Below the pieces are notes generated by a model. That model made no database searches and was not told where the DNA came from. It worked only from the letters and a program-made list of their open reading frames with translations. This document shows, piece after piece, positions 36,115-47,320 of a stretch of 64,000 nucleotides of DNA. The DNA is from Streptomyces sp. TSRI0107. GTDB taxonomy: Bacteria; Actinomycetota; Actinomycetes; Streptomycetales; Streptomycetaceae. The position numbers were made by a program, and so were the translations under genes. How positions within the stretch are numbered: the stretch's first letter is position 1; each line of letters opens with the position of its first letter. The stretch lies in the NCBI RefSeq assembly GCF_001905845.1, contig NZ_LIVZ01000005.1:434001-498000 (forward strand), given 5' to 3'.

Positions 36115-38562
36115 GTGACGAGCACGGACACGACGAAAGCAGAGGACTCGGGACCCAGCGGCTACGCGGCGGCCCGGCTGCGCCTCCTCCAGGAGGGGGC
36201 GCGGTCCGGGCCGCCGCGCCGTGCCGCCCTCTCCGGGCTGACCGACGACTGGCTGTCGGGACTGTTCGACGCGGGAGCCGGCGGACTGAAGGGCGTCTCG
36301 CTCGTCGCCGTGGGCGGCTACGGCCGCGGGGAGCTGTCACCGCGCAGCGACCTCGACCTGCTCCTGCTGCACGACGGCGGCGAACCGGACGCGATCGCCG
36401 CGCTCGCCGACCGCCTCTGGTACCCCGTCTGGGACCTCGGCCTCGCCCTCGACCACTCCGTGCGCACCCCGGCCGAGGCCCGCAAGACGGCCGAGCAGGA
36501 CCTGAAGGTGCACCTCGGCCTCCTGGACGCCCGGCACCTCGCCGGTGACCTCGGCCTCACCGCCGGCCTGCGCACCGCCGTCCTCGCCGACTGGCGCAAC
36601 CAGGCACCCAAACGCCTCCCCGAACTGCAGGAACTCTGCGCCGAGCGCGCGCAGCGCCAAGGGGAGCTGCAGTACCTGCTGGAACCCGACCTCAAGGAGG
36701 CCCGGGGCGGCCTGCGGGACGCCACCGCGCTGCGCGCCGTCGCCGCCTCCTGGCTGGCCGACGCCCCGCGCGAAGGCCTCGACGACGCCCGGCGCCGCCT
36801 GCTCGACGTCCGCGACGCCCTCCACCTGACCACCGGCCGCGCCACCGACCGTCTCTCCCTCCAGGAACAGGACCAGGTCGCGGCCGAGCTGGGACTGCTG
36901 GACGCCGACACGCTCCTGCGGCAGGTGTACGAGGCGGCGCGCGTCATCTCGTACGCCAGCGATGTCACCTGGCGCGAAGTGGGGCGCGTGCTGCGTTCGC
37001 GCGCCGTGCGGCCCCGGCTGCGCGCCATGCTGGGCGGCGGGAAACCGGTGGCCGAGCGGTCCCCGCTGGCCGAAGGGGTGGTGGAGCAGGAGGGCGAGGT
37101 GGTGCTCGCCCGCGCCGCGCGCCCCGAACGTGACCCCGTGCTTCCCCTGCGTGCCGCGGCCGCCGCCGCGCAGGCCGGACTTCCGCTCTCCCTGCACGCC
37201 GTACGGCGCCTGGCCGCCACCGTGCGCCCCCTGCCCACGCCCTGGCCCGCCGAGGCGCGCGAGCAGCTGGTGACCCTGCTCGGCTCCGGCCGTCCGACCG
37301 TGGAGGTCTGGGAGGCCCTGGAGGCCGAAGGGCTCGTCACCCGGCTGCTGCCCGACTGGGAGCGGGTGCGCTGCCGGCCGCAGCGCAACGCCGTGCACAT
37401 CTGGACCGTCGACCGGCACCTCATCGAGACCGCCGTGCGCGCCTCCGAGTTCACCCGCCGGGTCAGCCGCCCCGACCTCCTGCTGGTCGCCGCGCTGCTG
37501 CACGACATCGGCAAGGGCTGGCCCGGCGACCACTCCGTCGCCGGCGAGATCATCGCCCGTGACGTGGCGGGCCGGATCGGCTTCGACCGCGACGACGTGG
37601 CCGTGCTCGCCACACTCGTACGGCACCACCTGCTCCTGGTGGAGACCGCCACCCGGCGCGACCTGGACGACCCGTCCACCGTGCGGTCGGTCGCCGAGGC
37701 GGTCGGCACCCAGAGCACCCTGGAACTGCTGCACGCCCTCACCGAGGCGGACGCGCTGGCCACCGGCCCGGCGGCCTGGTCGTCCTGGCGGGGCTCGCTC
37801 GTGGCCGACCTCGTCAAACGGGTCTCGGCCGTGCTCGCCGGGAACGACCCCGAGGAGCCCGAGGCCGCCGCGCCCACCGCCGAGCAGGAACGGCTCGCCG
37901 TCGAGGCGTACCGCACCGGCGGACCGGTGCTGGCGCTGCGGGCGCAGACCGAGCCGCCGTCACAGGAGCCGGAGGCGGCCGGTGACCCCGAGCCGCTGGG
38001 CGTAGAACTGCTCATCGCCGTGCCCGACCAGCCGGGCGTGCTGCCCGCCGTGGCCGGCGTCCTCGCCATGCACCGCCTGACCGTCCGTACGGCCGAGCTG
38101 CGCGCCCTGGACCTGCCCGACGGCGTCGACGGCACCGTCCTGCTCCTCGACTGGCGGGTGGCGGCGGAGTACGGCTCCCTGCCCCAGGCCGCCCGCCTCC
38201 GCGCGGACCTCGTCCGGGCCCTGGACGGCAGCCTCGACATCGCCGGACGCCTGGCCGAGCGGGACGCGGCCTATCCGCGCCGCCGGGGCGTGGTCGCACC
38301 GCCACCGCGTGTCGCGGTCGCCTCCGCGGCCTCCCGCCACGCCACGGTGATCGAGGTCCGCGCCCAGGACGCGCCGGGGCTGCTGTTCCGCATCGGGCGG
38401 GCGCTGGAGGACGCCGGGGTGCGGGTGCGGAGCGCGCACGTGAGCACGCTGGGCGCGAACGCCGTCGACGCGTTCTACGTCACCGGCACGGAGGGCGTGC
38501 CGCTGCCGACGGAGGAGGCGACGGCGGTGGCACGGAAGCTGGAGGAGACGCTGCGGGAGTGA
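36115..38562 (+). CDS. glnD: PII nucleotidyltransferase/uridylyl-removing enzyme GlnD
   Basis: 815-residue bifunctional PII modifier; in Streptomyces it adenylylates GlnK. The nucleotidyltransferase motif VGGYGRGELSPRSDLDLL has S78, D79 and D81. The HD hydrolase motif LLHDIGKGWPGDHS is near residue 462. Two C-terminal ACT domains (about 640 and 745) sense glutamine. GTG at 36115 with AGGAG upstream is chosen. It is the last gene of the amtB-glnK-glnD operon. Confidence 0.95.
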   Translation: MTSTDTTKAEDSGPSGYAAARLRLLQEGARSGPPRRAALSGLTDDWLSGLFDAGAGGLKGVSLVAVGGYGRGELSPRSDLDLLLLHDGGEPDAIAALADRLWYPVWDLGLALDHSVRTPAEARKTAEQDLKVHLGLLDARHLAGDLGLTAGLRTAVLADWRNQAPKRLPELQELCAERAQRQGELQYLLEPDLKEARGGLRDATALRAVAASWLADAPREGLDDARRRLLDVRDALHLTTGRATDRLSLQEQDQVAAELGLLDADTLLRQVYEAARVISYASDVTWREVGRVLRSRAVRPRLRAMLGGGKPVAERSPLAEGVVEQEGEVVLARAARPERDPVLPLRAAAAAAQAGLPLSLHAVRRLAATVRPLPTPWPAEAREQLVTLLGSGRPTVEVWEALEAEGLVTRLLPDWERVRCRPQRNAVHIWTVDRHLIETAVRASEFTRRVSRPDLLLVAALLHDIGKGWPGDHSVAGEIIARDVAGRIGFDRDDVAVLATLVRHHLLLVETATRRDLDDPSTVRSVAEAVGTQSTLELLHALTEADALATGPAAWSSWRGSLVADLVKRVSAVLAGNDPEEPEAAAPTAEQERLAVEAYRTGGPVLALRAQTEPPSQEPEAAGDPEPLGVELLIAVPDQPGVLPAVAGVLAMHRLTVRTAELRALDLPDGVDGTVLLLDWRVAAEYGSLPQAARLRADLVRALDGSLDIAGRLAERDAAYPRRRGVVAPPPRVAVASAASRHATVIEVRAQDAPGLLFRIGRALEDAGVRVRSAHVSTLGANAVDAFYVTGTEGVPLPTEEATAVARKLEETLRE

Positions 38563-38682
38563 CACCCGCGGGTGTGGGGTCTTCGCCGTCGTGAGAACAC
38601 GGGGGAGACCCCACCGCGCCCGTCCGGATACCCTGGAGGGCGATTCATCCGCCCGTCACCGACCCCGAGGACCGCGAGCGCC

Positions 38683-40233
38683 GTGTTCGATACTCTCTCC
38701 GATCGCCTTTCAGCGACCTTCAAGAATCTGCGCGGCAAGGGGCGTTTGAGCGAGGCGGACATCGACGCCACCGCGCGCGAGATCCGTATCGCGCTGCTCG
38801 AGGCGGACGTGGCTCTGCCCGTCGTGCGCACGTTCATCAAGAACGTCAAGGAACGCGCGCTCGGTGCCGAGGTCTCGCGGGCGCTGAACCCCGCCCAGCA
38901 GGTCCTGAAGATCGTCAACGACGAGCTGGTCACCATCCTCGGTGGCGAGACCCGCCGCCTGCGCTTCGCCAAGCAGCCGCCGACCGTGATCATGCTGGCC
39001 GGTCTGCAGGGTGCCGGTAAGACCACCCTCGCGGGCAAGCTCGGCCGCTGGCTGAAGGAGCAGGGCCACTCGCCGCTCCTCGTCGCCGCCGACCTGCAGC
39101 GCCCGAACGCCGTCAACCAGCTGAGCGTCGTCGCCGAGCGTGCCGGTGTGGCCGTGTACGCGCCGGAGCCGGGCAACGGCGTCGGCGACCCGGTCAAGGT
39201 CGCCAAGGACTCCCTGGACTTCGCCAGGACCAAGGTCCACGACATCGTCATCGTCGACACCGCCGGCCGCCTGGGTATCGACCAGGAGATGATGCAGCAG
39301 GCTGCCGACATCCGGGACGCCGTCTCCCCCGACGAGATCCTCTTCGTCGTCGACGCGATGATCGGTCAGGACGCGGTCAACACCGCCGAGGCCTTCCGCG
39401 ACGGCGTCGGCTTCGACGGCGTGGTGCTCTCCAAGCTCGACGGCGACGCGCGCGGTGGTGCCGCGCTGTCCATCCGGCAGATCACCGGCAAGCCGATCAT
39501 GTTCGCGTCGAACGGCGAGAAGCTCGACGACTTCGACGCCTTCCACCCGGACCGGATGGCCTCCCGCATCCTCGACATGGGTGACCTGCTCACCCTGATC
39601 GAGCAGGCGGAGAAGACCTTCAGCCAGGAAGAGGCCGCCAAGATGGCCTCCAAGCTGGCGTCCAAGAAGGGCCAGGAGTTCACGCTCGACGACTTCCTGT
39701 CCCAGATGGAGCAGGTCAGGAAGATGGGCAGCATCTCCAAGCTGCTCGGGATGCTGCCGGGCATGGGGCAGATCAAGGACCAGATCAACAACCTCGACGA
39801 GCGGGACGTCGACCGCACCGCCGCGATCATCAAGTCGATGACCCCTGCCGAGCGCCAGGACCCGACGATCATCAACGGTTCGCGCCGCGCCCGTATCGCC
39901 AAGGGTTCCGGTGTCGAGGTCAGCGCGGTGAAGAACCTGGTCGAGCGGTTCTTCGAGGCCCGCAAGATGATGTCCCGGATGGCTCAGGGCGGCGGTATGC
40001 CGGGCATGCCGGGGATGCCGGGCATGGGCGGCGGCCCCGGCCGGGCCAAGAAGCAGCCGAAGAAGGCCAAGGGCAAGCAGCGCTCCGGCAACCCGATGAA
40101 GCGCAAGCAGCAGGAGCAGGAGGAGGCCGCCCGCCGCGCGGCCGCCGCCGAGGGCAACGCCTTCGGGCTGCCGGGCCAGCAGGCCGGGCAGGACTTCGAG
40201 CTGCCGGACGAGTTCAAGAAGTTCATGGGCTGA
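38683..40233 (+). CDS. ffh: Signal recognition particle protein Ffh
   Basis: 516-residue SRP54 GTPase that binds signal peptides on ribosomes. The N domain starts FDTLSDRLSATFKNLRGKG. The G domain has AGLQGAGKTTLAGKLG (about 106), DTAGRLGID (about 197) and the SKLDGDARGG segment. The M domain has the RNA-binding SRRARIAKGSG and a Met/Gly tail GMPGMPGMPGMGGGPG. GTG at 38683. Its receptor gene ftsY is 7 kb upstream. Confidence 0.96.
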   Translation: MFDTLSDRLSATFKNLRGKGRLSEADIDATAREIRIALLEADVALPVVRTFIKNVKERALGAEVSRALNPAQQVLKIVNDELVTILGGETRRLRFAKQPPTVIMLAGLQGAGKTTLAGKLGRWLKEQGHSPLLVAADLQRPNAVNQLSVVAERAGVAVYAPEPGNGVGDPVKVAKDSLDFARTKVHDIVIVDTAGRLGIDQEMMQQAADIRDAVSPDEILFVVDAMIGQDAVNTAEAFRDGVGFDGVVLSKLDGDARGGAALSIRQITGKPIMFASNGEKLDDFDAFHPDRMASRILDMGDLLTLIEQAEKTFSQEEAAKMASKLASKKGQEFTLDDFLSQMEQVRKMGSISKLLGMLPGMGQIKDQINNLDERDVDRTAAIIKSMTPAERQDPTIINGSRRARIAKGSGVEVSAVKNLVERFFEARKMMSRMAQGGGMPGMPGMPGMGGGPGRAKKQPKKAKGKQRSGNPMKRKQQEQEEAARRAAAAEGNAFGLPGQQAGQDFELPDEFKKFMG

Positions 40234-40255
40234 CGACGGCCCGGTCGTACGTCCG

Positions 40256-40291
40256 CTGAGGGCGCCCTTTTTCCGGAAGGGGCGCCCTCAG
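40256..40291 (+). terminator. Terminator after ffh
   Basis: A 12-bp perfect stem CTGAGGGCGCCC / GGGCGCCCTCAG around a loop with TTCCGGAA, 22 bp after ffh. It separates ffh from ftsH. Confidence 0.75.
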
Positions 40292-40340
40292 TGCCGTCCA
40301 TGGGAATGCTTGTACGGCTTTCCTGGCGTAACGTCCCGAT

Positions 40341-42287
<1,947 letters not shown>

Positions 42288-42294
42288 GCGGCGG

Positions 42295-43200
42295 CTACGG
42301 CACCCGGGCGATCAGATAGCGGAACACGTTCGGCATCCACACCGTGCGGTCGGCCCGGCGGTACGGGTGCAGGGCCTCCCGCATCTCCTTGTCGACCTGG
42401 GCCGGGTCGGTCGCGGTGATCGCCGCGTCGAACAGGCCGGTGGAGAGCAGTCCGCGCACCGCGCTGTCCGTGTCGGCGTACCCGAAGGGGCAGGCGACCC
42501 GTCCCGAGCCGTCCGGGCGCAGTCCGGCGCGTTCGGCGACCTCCTCCAGGTCGTCGCGCAGGGCCGGGCGCCAGCGGCCGGCACCGTGCAGCGGATCGGC
42601 CAGCTTGTCGGCGACGCGCAGCACGGTGGACGTGGCGCAGCGTTCCGGTGGTCCCCAGCCGGCCAGCACCACGGCCGCCCCGCGCGCGGCGTACGCCGCC
42701 GCCGCGGTGAGCAGATCTGCGAGGTCGTCGGAGTCACCCGCGCGGCATCCGATGGGCTCGAAGGCGGTGACGATGTCGTAGCCGCCGGCGCGACGGCCGG
42801 GCGCGTCCGGCGTGCCGCTCGTGCCCATCGTGCCGAGTCCGTCGAGCTTGTCGAGTCCGTCGAGTGACGCCGTGACCGCCGGGGCGCCCGCCCGCGTGTG
42901 CGTGCCCGTCGTTTCCGCGCGCAGGCGTTCCCGCGCGAGGGTGAGCCGTTCGGGTGAGGAGGGCTCGACGCCGGTGGTCTCGGCGCCTCTGGCGGCGGCC
43001 GTCAGCAGGGCCAGCCCGCTGCCGCAGCCGAGGCCGAGCAGCCGTGTGCCGGGGCCCACGTCGAGTCGCTCGTAGACGGCCTCGTGGAGCGGGACGAGCA
43101 TCCGCTCCTGGATCTCGGACCAGTCACGCGCGCGTGCACTCAGGTCCACGCGGGGTTTGTCCCCCGTGTGCGGGTGCTGACGCACGAGCGTAGGTGTCAT
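42295..43200 (-). CDS. SAM-dependent class I methyltransferase
   Basis: 301-residue protein with the SAM motif I RLLGLGCGSGLALLTAAARG (about 57) and acidic GVEPSS at strand 2. The active-site region includes EPIGCRAGDSDDLADLL. A low-complexity insert rich in Leu/Gly/Asp/Thr (DKLDGLGTMGTSGTPDAPG) lies near residue 115. The substrate is unknown; the sequence suggests a small-molecule methyltransferase. ATG at 43200 (MTPTLVR) or 43215 (MGRLHM) can start it. It ends 7 bp from the convergent ftsH stop. Confidence 0.8.
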   Translation of the reverse strand: MTPTLVRQHPHTGDKPRVDLSARARDWSEIQERMLVPLHEAVYERLDVGPGTRLLGLGCGSGLALLTAAARGAETTGVEPSSPERLTLARERLRAETTGTHTRAGAPAVTASLDGLDKLDGLGTMGTSGTPDAPGRRAGGYDIVTAFEPIGCRAGDSDDLADLLTAAAAYAARGAAVVLAGWGPPERCATSTVLRVADKLADPLHGAGRWRPALRDDLEEVAERAGLRPDGSGRVACPFGYADTDSAVRGLLSTGLFDAAITATDPAQVDKEMREALHPYRRADRTVWMPNVFRYLIARVP

Positions 43201-43725
43201 ATGTAAGCGCCCCATTCCGCCGAGAGTTGCCGCTGTCCCCGTTGTTCCGAAGCCCCCGTGACGTGCGCTCGCCCCCCGTATGCCAGGAAACTCCGGGCTC
43301 GCGGTGGCGTCCAGTGGTGGGGGGCTCCGGCTTGGTGTTCGGGGGCGGTGGGGGCGAGATTTCACATGCCGGCAACCTCGCGTGGTACGGCGTCGGGCCG
43401 TGGGCAAGGGGCGGTGCGGGGCGCTGTCGGGGCACGCGGTAACGTCACCGGCGCCGGTGTCGCTGACCCGAGTGCACGGGTGTGCGCGGATGCGCCCCTT
43501 GCGCACCGGCGAGCGCCCCGCTTCCGGGCGCGGCGCGCGGTGGAGGCGTACGCGCCGGGGCGTACGTCAGGCTACGTACCACCTTGTGATGAGCTGTGCG
43601 GCTTCTCCGCAGATCAGCGCACCCGCCCTCGTCAGCACACATCAGCGGCAACTGACGGGTACGTGCAAATTATTTGGGATGCCCCGGAATAGGAACACAG
43701 CGGGACCCCGGCTCGTTGTCATTAC
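43201..43725. other. 525-bp intergenic region
   Basis: No gene is supported. It carries the 5' side of the methyltransferase gene on the left and the promoter of the SprT-like gene on the right. A possible SigR-type promoter is at its right end; no strong repeat was noted. Confidence 0.5.
43692..43717 (+). promoter_or_regulatory. Possible SigR-type promoter of the SprT-like gene
   Basis: GGAAC (43692-43696), exactly 18 bp, then GTT (43715-43717). The SigR consensus is GGAAT-N18-GTT. Transcription would start near 43723, almost at the GTG start codon, so the mRNA would be nearly leaderless. Confidence 0.4.
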
Positions 43726-44322
43726 GTGAGCACGACACCACCTGTTCTCGCCGCAGAGCTGGCACAGGCGTGGGCCGACATTCAGCGGTACCACCCCGAG
43801 CTGCCGGACCTTGCCGCGCCCGAGTCCCTGATCGGGGAGTCGTCGTCCGCCTGCGGGCACGAGCTCTCCTTCGAGCGACTGCTTCACGAGGCAGTCCACG
43901 GCATCGCCGCCGCGCGCGGAATCCGCGACACCTCCCGCGCCGGCCGTTACCACAACCGCAGATTCCTCGCGATCGCCGAGGAGCTGGGCCTCGACCACCC
44001 CGAGGAGCCGCACCCGAGCAGCGGCTTCTCACTGGTCACGCTCAACCCCGAGGCCAAGCGCCGCTACCGCGCGACGATCGAGCGCCTGCAGCGCGCCCTG
44101 AAGGCGCACACGGCGGCCACCTCCGCCGACACCGCCCGCAGCTTCCGCGGCCCCGCCGCCCGGCACGGCTCCTCCGGCGGGGGCGTGCGGGTGAAGGCGG
44201 TGTGTGACTGCGGGCGCAACGTCCGGGTCGTCCCGTCCGTCCTGGCGCAGGCGCCGATCGTCTGCGGCGGCTGCGGCAAGCCGTTCCGGATCCCCGAGGT
44301 CGTGGGCGCGGCGGCGAGCTGA
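43726..44322 (+). CDS. SprT-like zinc metalloprotein
   Basis: 198-residue protein usually left as hypothetical. It has LLHEAVHGIA with H54, E55 and H58 (HExxH zinc-protease motif), then GRYHNRRFLAIAEELGL with H76, the third-ligand motif of SprT/Spartan-type peptidases. The C-terminal part (about 145-190) has a zinc ribbon, CDCG...CGGCGKPF, as in SprT relatives. A role as a DNA-associated or stress protease is inferred from the fold only. GTG at 43726 is chosen. It is followed by two strong hairpins. Confidence 0.72.
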   Translation: MSTTPPVLAAELAQAWADIQRYHPELPDLAAPESLIGESSSACGHELSFERLLHEAVHGIAAARGIRDTSRAGRYHNRRFLAIAEELGLDHPEEPHPSSGFSLVTLNPEAKRRYRATIERLQRALKAHTAATSADTARSFRGPAARHGSSGGGVRVKAVCDCGRNVRVVPSVLAQAPIVCGGCGKPFRIPEVVGAAAS

Positions 44323-44326
44323 GGCC

Positions 44327-44414
44327 CCGGCTGCTCGTGGCAGCCGGAGCCGGCCTCGCCGTACCCGCGGCGCCGGTCGGGCATCCGGCGTGCGGTCGTG
44401 GCACGCCGGATGCC
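44327..44414 (+). terminator. Two successive hairpins after the SprT-like gene
   Basis: First CCGGCTGC-N5-GCAGCCGG (44327-44347). Then a perfect 14-bp stem GGCATCCGGCGTGC-N7-GCACGCCGGATGCC (44380-44414). The 305-bp gap to rpsP holds these and the rpsP promoter region; no other gene is seen. Confidence 0.75.
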
Positions 44415-44627
44415 GCTCCGGCGTGCCCGGGTGCGGGTCCGCGCCCTCGCCCGAACCCTTGGTCGGAACCCCTCGATCGGGTGTGGCACAATGGCTAGCT
44501 GTACTCGACAGCCGCACAGGACCCCTCTCTCCTCCGGCTGACGCGTCCATCGGGCACTCGGGTACCGCAACCCCACGCGGCTCTCTCGCCGTGCCCAACC
44601 ACGTCAAATCCAGGAGAACCCACTCCC

Positions 44628-45050
44628 GTGGCAGTCAAGATCAAGCTGAAGCGTCTGGGCAAGATCCGTTCGCCTCACTACCGCATCGTCGTCGCCGACT
44701 CCCGCACCCGTCGTGACGGCCGTGCGATCGAGGAGATCGGCAAGTACCACCCGACGTACAACCCGTCGGTCATCGAGGTCGACGCGGACCGCGTGGCTTA
44801 CTGGCTCGGCGTCGGCGCCCAGCCGACCGAGCCCGTGCTCGCCATCCTCAAGAAGACCGGCGACTGGCAGAAGTTCAAGGGCGAGCCCGCCCCGGCTCCG
44901 CTGCTCGTCGCCGAGCCGAAGAAGGCGCGCCCGTCGTTCGAGGCCCTGGGCGGCGACGACGAGGGCAAGGGTGAGGCCATCACCCAGAAGAAGAAGGCTG
45001 AGAAGAAGGACGAGGCCGCGGCCGAGTCCTCCGAGTCGACCGAGGCCTGA
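44628..45050 (+). CDS. rpsP: 30S ribosomal protein S16
   Basis: 140-residue S16. The core [20 protein letters not shown] is followed by a Lys/Glu/Ala-rich C-terminal extension (about 85-140), typical of actinobacteria. The GTG start is at 44628 with AGGAGA upstream. It is the first gene of rpsP-khpA-rimM-trmD-rplS. Confidence 0.97.
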   Translation: MAVKIKLKRLGKIRSPHYRIVVADSRTRRDGRAIEEIGKYHPTYNPSVIEVDADRVAYWLGVGAQPTEPVLAILKKTGDWQKFKGEPAPAPLLVAEPKKARPSFEALGGDDEGKGEAITQKKKAEKKDEAAAESSESTEA

Positions 45051-45052
45051 GC

Positions 45053-45292
45053 ATGCTCGAGGAGGCTCTCGAGCACCTCGTGAAGGGCATCGTCGACAAC
45101 CCTGACGATGTGCAGGTCGCCTCGCGCAACCTGCGTCGCGGGCGGGTGCTGGAGGTCCGGGTCCACCCCGACGACCTCGGCAAGGTGATCGGCCGCAACG
45201 GCCGCACCGCACGCGCCCTGCGTACCGTCGTGGGCGCCATCGGCGGCCGCGGTGTCCGGGTCGACCTCGTCGACGTGGACAACGTCCGCTGA
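45053..45292 (+). CDS. khpA: KH-domain RNA-binding protein KhpA
   Basis: 79-residue single KH domain with the GxxG loop KVIGRNGRTARALR. KhpA (with KhpB) binds many RNAs in Gram-positive bacteria. It starts ATG at 45053, 2 nt after the rpsP stop, so it is co-transcribed. Confidence 0.93.
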   Translation: MLEEALEHLVKGIVDNPDDVQVASRNLRRGRVLEVRVHPDDLGKVIGRNGRTARALRTVVGAIGGRGVRVDLVDVDNVR

Positions 45293-45310
45293 CGCAACGC
45301 AGCACCGGCT

Positions 45311-45346
45311 CGGGCCGGGGAGGGCCACTGGGCCGTCCCCGGCCCG
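45311..45346 (+). terminator. Hairpin between khpA and rimM (attenuator candidate)
   Basis: CGGGCCGGGGAGGGCC / GGCCGTCCCCGGCCCG forms a long GC stem with one mismatch and a 4-nt loop (ACTG). No T run. It may reduce read-through from rpsP-khpA into rimM. Confidence 0.5.
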
Positions 45347-45400
45347 CAGTCGTATGAGCCGTCTTCGGCTCGCAGTCGTTCCGACAGGAGAGCAAGCACA

Positions 45401-45943
45401 GTGCAGCTGGTAGTCGCACGGATCGGCCGCGCCCACGGCATCAGGGGCGAGGTCACCGTCGAGGTCCGCACCGACGAGCCGGAACTGCGGCTCGCCCCGG
45501 GCGCCGTACTCGCCACCGACCCCGCCTCCGCGGGGCCCCTCACCATCGCCGCCGGCCGGGTCCACAGCGGCCGCCTCCTCCTGCGCTTCGAGGGCGTCGG
45601 CGACCGCACCGCCGCCGAGGCGCTGCGCAACACCCTGCTGATCGCCGACGTCGACCCCGAGGAACTGCCCGAGGGCGAGGACGAGTACTACGACCATCAG
45701 CTGATCGACCTCGACGTGGTCACCGTGGACGGGACGGAGGTCGGCCGGATCACCGAGATCTCCCACCTGCCCACCCAGGACCTCTTCATCGTCGAGCGCC
45801 CCGACGGGACCGAGGTGATGATCCCGTTCGTCGAGGAGATCGTCACCGAGATCGACCTGGAGGAGCAGCGGGCCGTCATCGACCCGCCGCCCGGGCTGAT
45901 CGACGACCGCGCGGAGATCGACTCCAGCCGGGACGAGGCGTAA
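45401..45943 (+). CDS. rimM: 16S rRNA processing protein RimM
   Basis: 180-residue 30S maturation factor. The RimM N-domain starts [20 protein letters not shown] and the C-terminal PRC barrel includes [18 protein letters not shown] at 45401 with AGGAGAG upstream. Its TAA overlaps the trmD ATG (TAATG). Confidence 0.95.
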   Translation: MQLVVARIGRAHGIRGEVTVEVRTDEPELRLAPGAVLATDPASAGPLTIAAGRVHSGRLLLRFEGVGDRTAAEALRNTLLIADVDPEELPEGEDEYYDHQLIDLDVVTVDGTEVGRITEISHLPTQDLFIVERPDGTEVMIPFVEEIVTEIDLEEQRAVIDPPPGLIDDRAEIDSSRDEA

Positions 45944-46776
45944 TGCGGCTCGACGTCGTCACGATCTTCCCCGAGTACCTGGAACCGCTGAACGTCTCCC
46001 TGGTCGGCAAGGCACGCGCGCGTGGCCGGCTGAACGTGGGGGTGCACGATCTGCGCACCTGGACGTACGACCGCCACAACACGGTCGACGACACGCCGTA
46101 CGGCGGCGGCCCCGGCATGGTCATGAAGACCGACCCGTGGGGCGACGCCCTGGACTCCGTGCTGGCCGACGGCTACGAGACCGGCTCGCACGGCCCGGCG
46201 CTCATCGTCCCCACCCCCAGCGGCCGCCCCTTCACCCAGGAACTGGCCGTCGAGCTGTCCGAGCGGCCCTGGCTGATCTTCACCCCGGCCCGCTACGAGG
46301 GCATCGACCGGCGGGTCGTCGACGAGTACGCGACCCGGATACCGGTCTACGAGGTCTCCATCGGCGACTACGTCCTCGCCGGCGGCGAGGCGGCCGTCCT
46401 CGTCATCACGGAGGCCGTGGCCCGGCTGCTGCCCGGCGTCCTCGGCAACGCCGAGTCGCACCGCGACGACTCCTTCGCGCCCGGCGCCATGGCCAACCTC
46501 CTGGAGGGCCCCGTCTACACCAAGCCGCCCGAGTGGCGCGGCCGCGGCATCCCGGAGGTGCTGCTCAGCGGGCACCACGGCAAGATCGCCCGCTGGCGGC
46601 GGGACGAGGCCCTGCGCCGCACCACGGCCAACCGGCCCGACCTCATCGAGCGCTGCGACCCCAAGGCCTTCGACAAGAAGGACCGGGAGATGCTCTCCAT
46701 CCTGGGCTGGACACCCGACCCGGAGGGCGAGCCGTACGGCCGATTTTGGCGCAGGACCGACGGCGTGGAAGAATAG
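45943..46776 (+). CDS. trmD: tRNA (guanine-37-N1)-methyltransferase
   Basis: 277-residue SPOUT methyltransferase that makes m1G37 and protects the reading frame. The knot motifs are PYGGGPGMVMK (about 49-59), PARYEGIDRRV and SIGDYVLAGGEAAVLVI (about 142-158). The C-terminal domain carries the DNA/tRNA-contact LLSGHHGKIARWRRDEAL. It overlaps rimM by one base. Confidence 0.96.
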   Translation: MRLDVVTIFPEYLEPLNVSLVGKARARGRLNVGVHDLRTWTYDRHNTVDDTPYGGGPGMVMKTDPWGDALDSVLADGYETGSHGPALIVPTPSGRPFTQELAVELSERPWLIFTPARYEGIDRRVVDEYATRIPVYEVSIGDYVLAGGEAAVLVITEAVARLLPGVLGNAESHRDDSFAPGAMANLLEGPVYTKPPEWRGRGIPEVLLSGHHGKIARWRRDEALRRTTANRPDLIERCDPKAFDKKDREMLSILGWTPDPEGEPYGRFWRRTDGVEE

Positions 46777-46909
46777 ACCGCTGTTGTGCGCCGTCCGGCG
46801 TGCGCCCCTGCCACAGGGGGACACGACGCCCGCTCCGACGCGCCCGACGCCATCCCGAACCTCTAGTTCCCGTTGATGACCTGTGGCATCAGCGAAGAAA
46901 GCAGACGAA

Positions 46910-47260
46910 ATGTCTCACCTGCTCGACTCCGTCGACGCCGCGTCGCTGCGCAGCGACGTCCCGGCCTTCCGCCCGGGTGACACCGTCAACGTCCACGTCC
47001 GCGTCATCGAGGGCAACCGCTCCCGTGTGCAGCAGTTCAAGGGCGTTGTGATCCGTCGCCAGGGTTCCGGCGTGCGCGAGACCTTCACGGTCCGCAAGGT
47101 CTCCTTCTCCGTCGGCGTCGAGCGCACCTTCCCGGTGCACACCCCGATCGTGGAGAAGATCGAGCTCGTCACCCGCGGTGACGTCCGCCGCGCCAAGCTG
47201 TACTACCTGCGCGAGCTGCGCGGCAAGGCGGCGAAGATCAAGGAGAAGCGCGAGAACTGA
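46910..47260 (+). CDS. rplS: 50S ribosomal protein L19
   Basis: 116-residue L19 starting [19 protein letters not shown], with [20 protein letters not shown] and the C-terminal [21 protein letters not shown] at 46910 gives the usual actinobacterial length; the in-frame GTG at 46883 is less likely. It ends the ribosomal/tRNA group. Confidence 0.97.
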   Translation: MSHLLDSVDAASLRSDVPAFRPGDTVNVHVRVIEGNRSRVQQFKGVVIRRQGSGVRETFTVRKVSFSVGVERTFPVHTPIVEKIELVTRGDVRRAKLYYLRELRGKAAKIKEKREN

Positions 47261-47320
47261 GCGCTTCCCGGGGCTCGTCCCCGTGGGGTCCACAGCGGGG
47301 CCGGATAGCATCTGGCCCCG

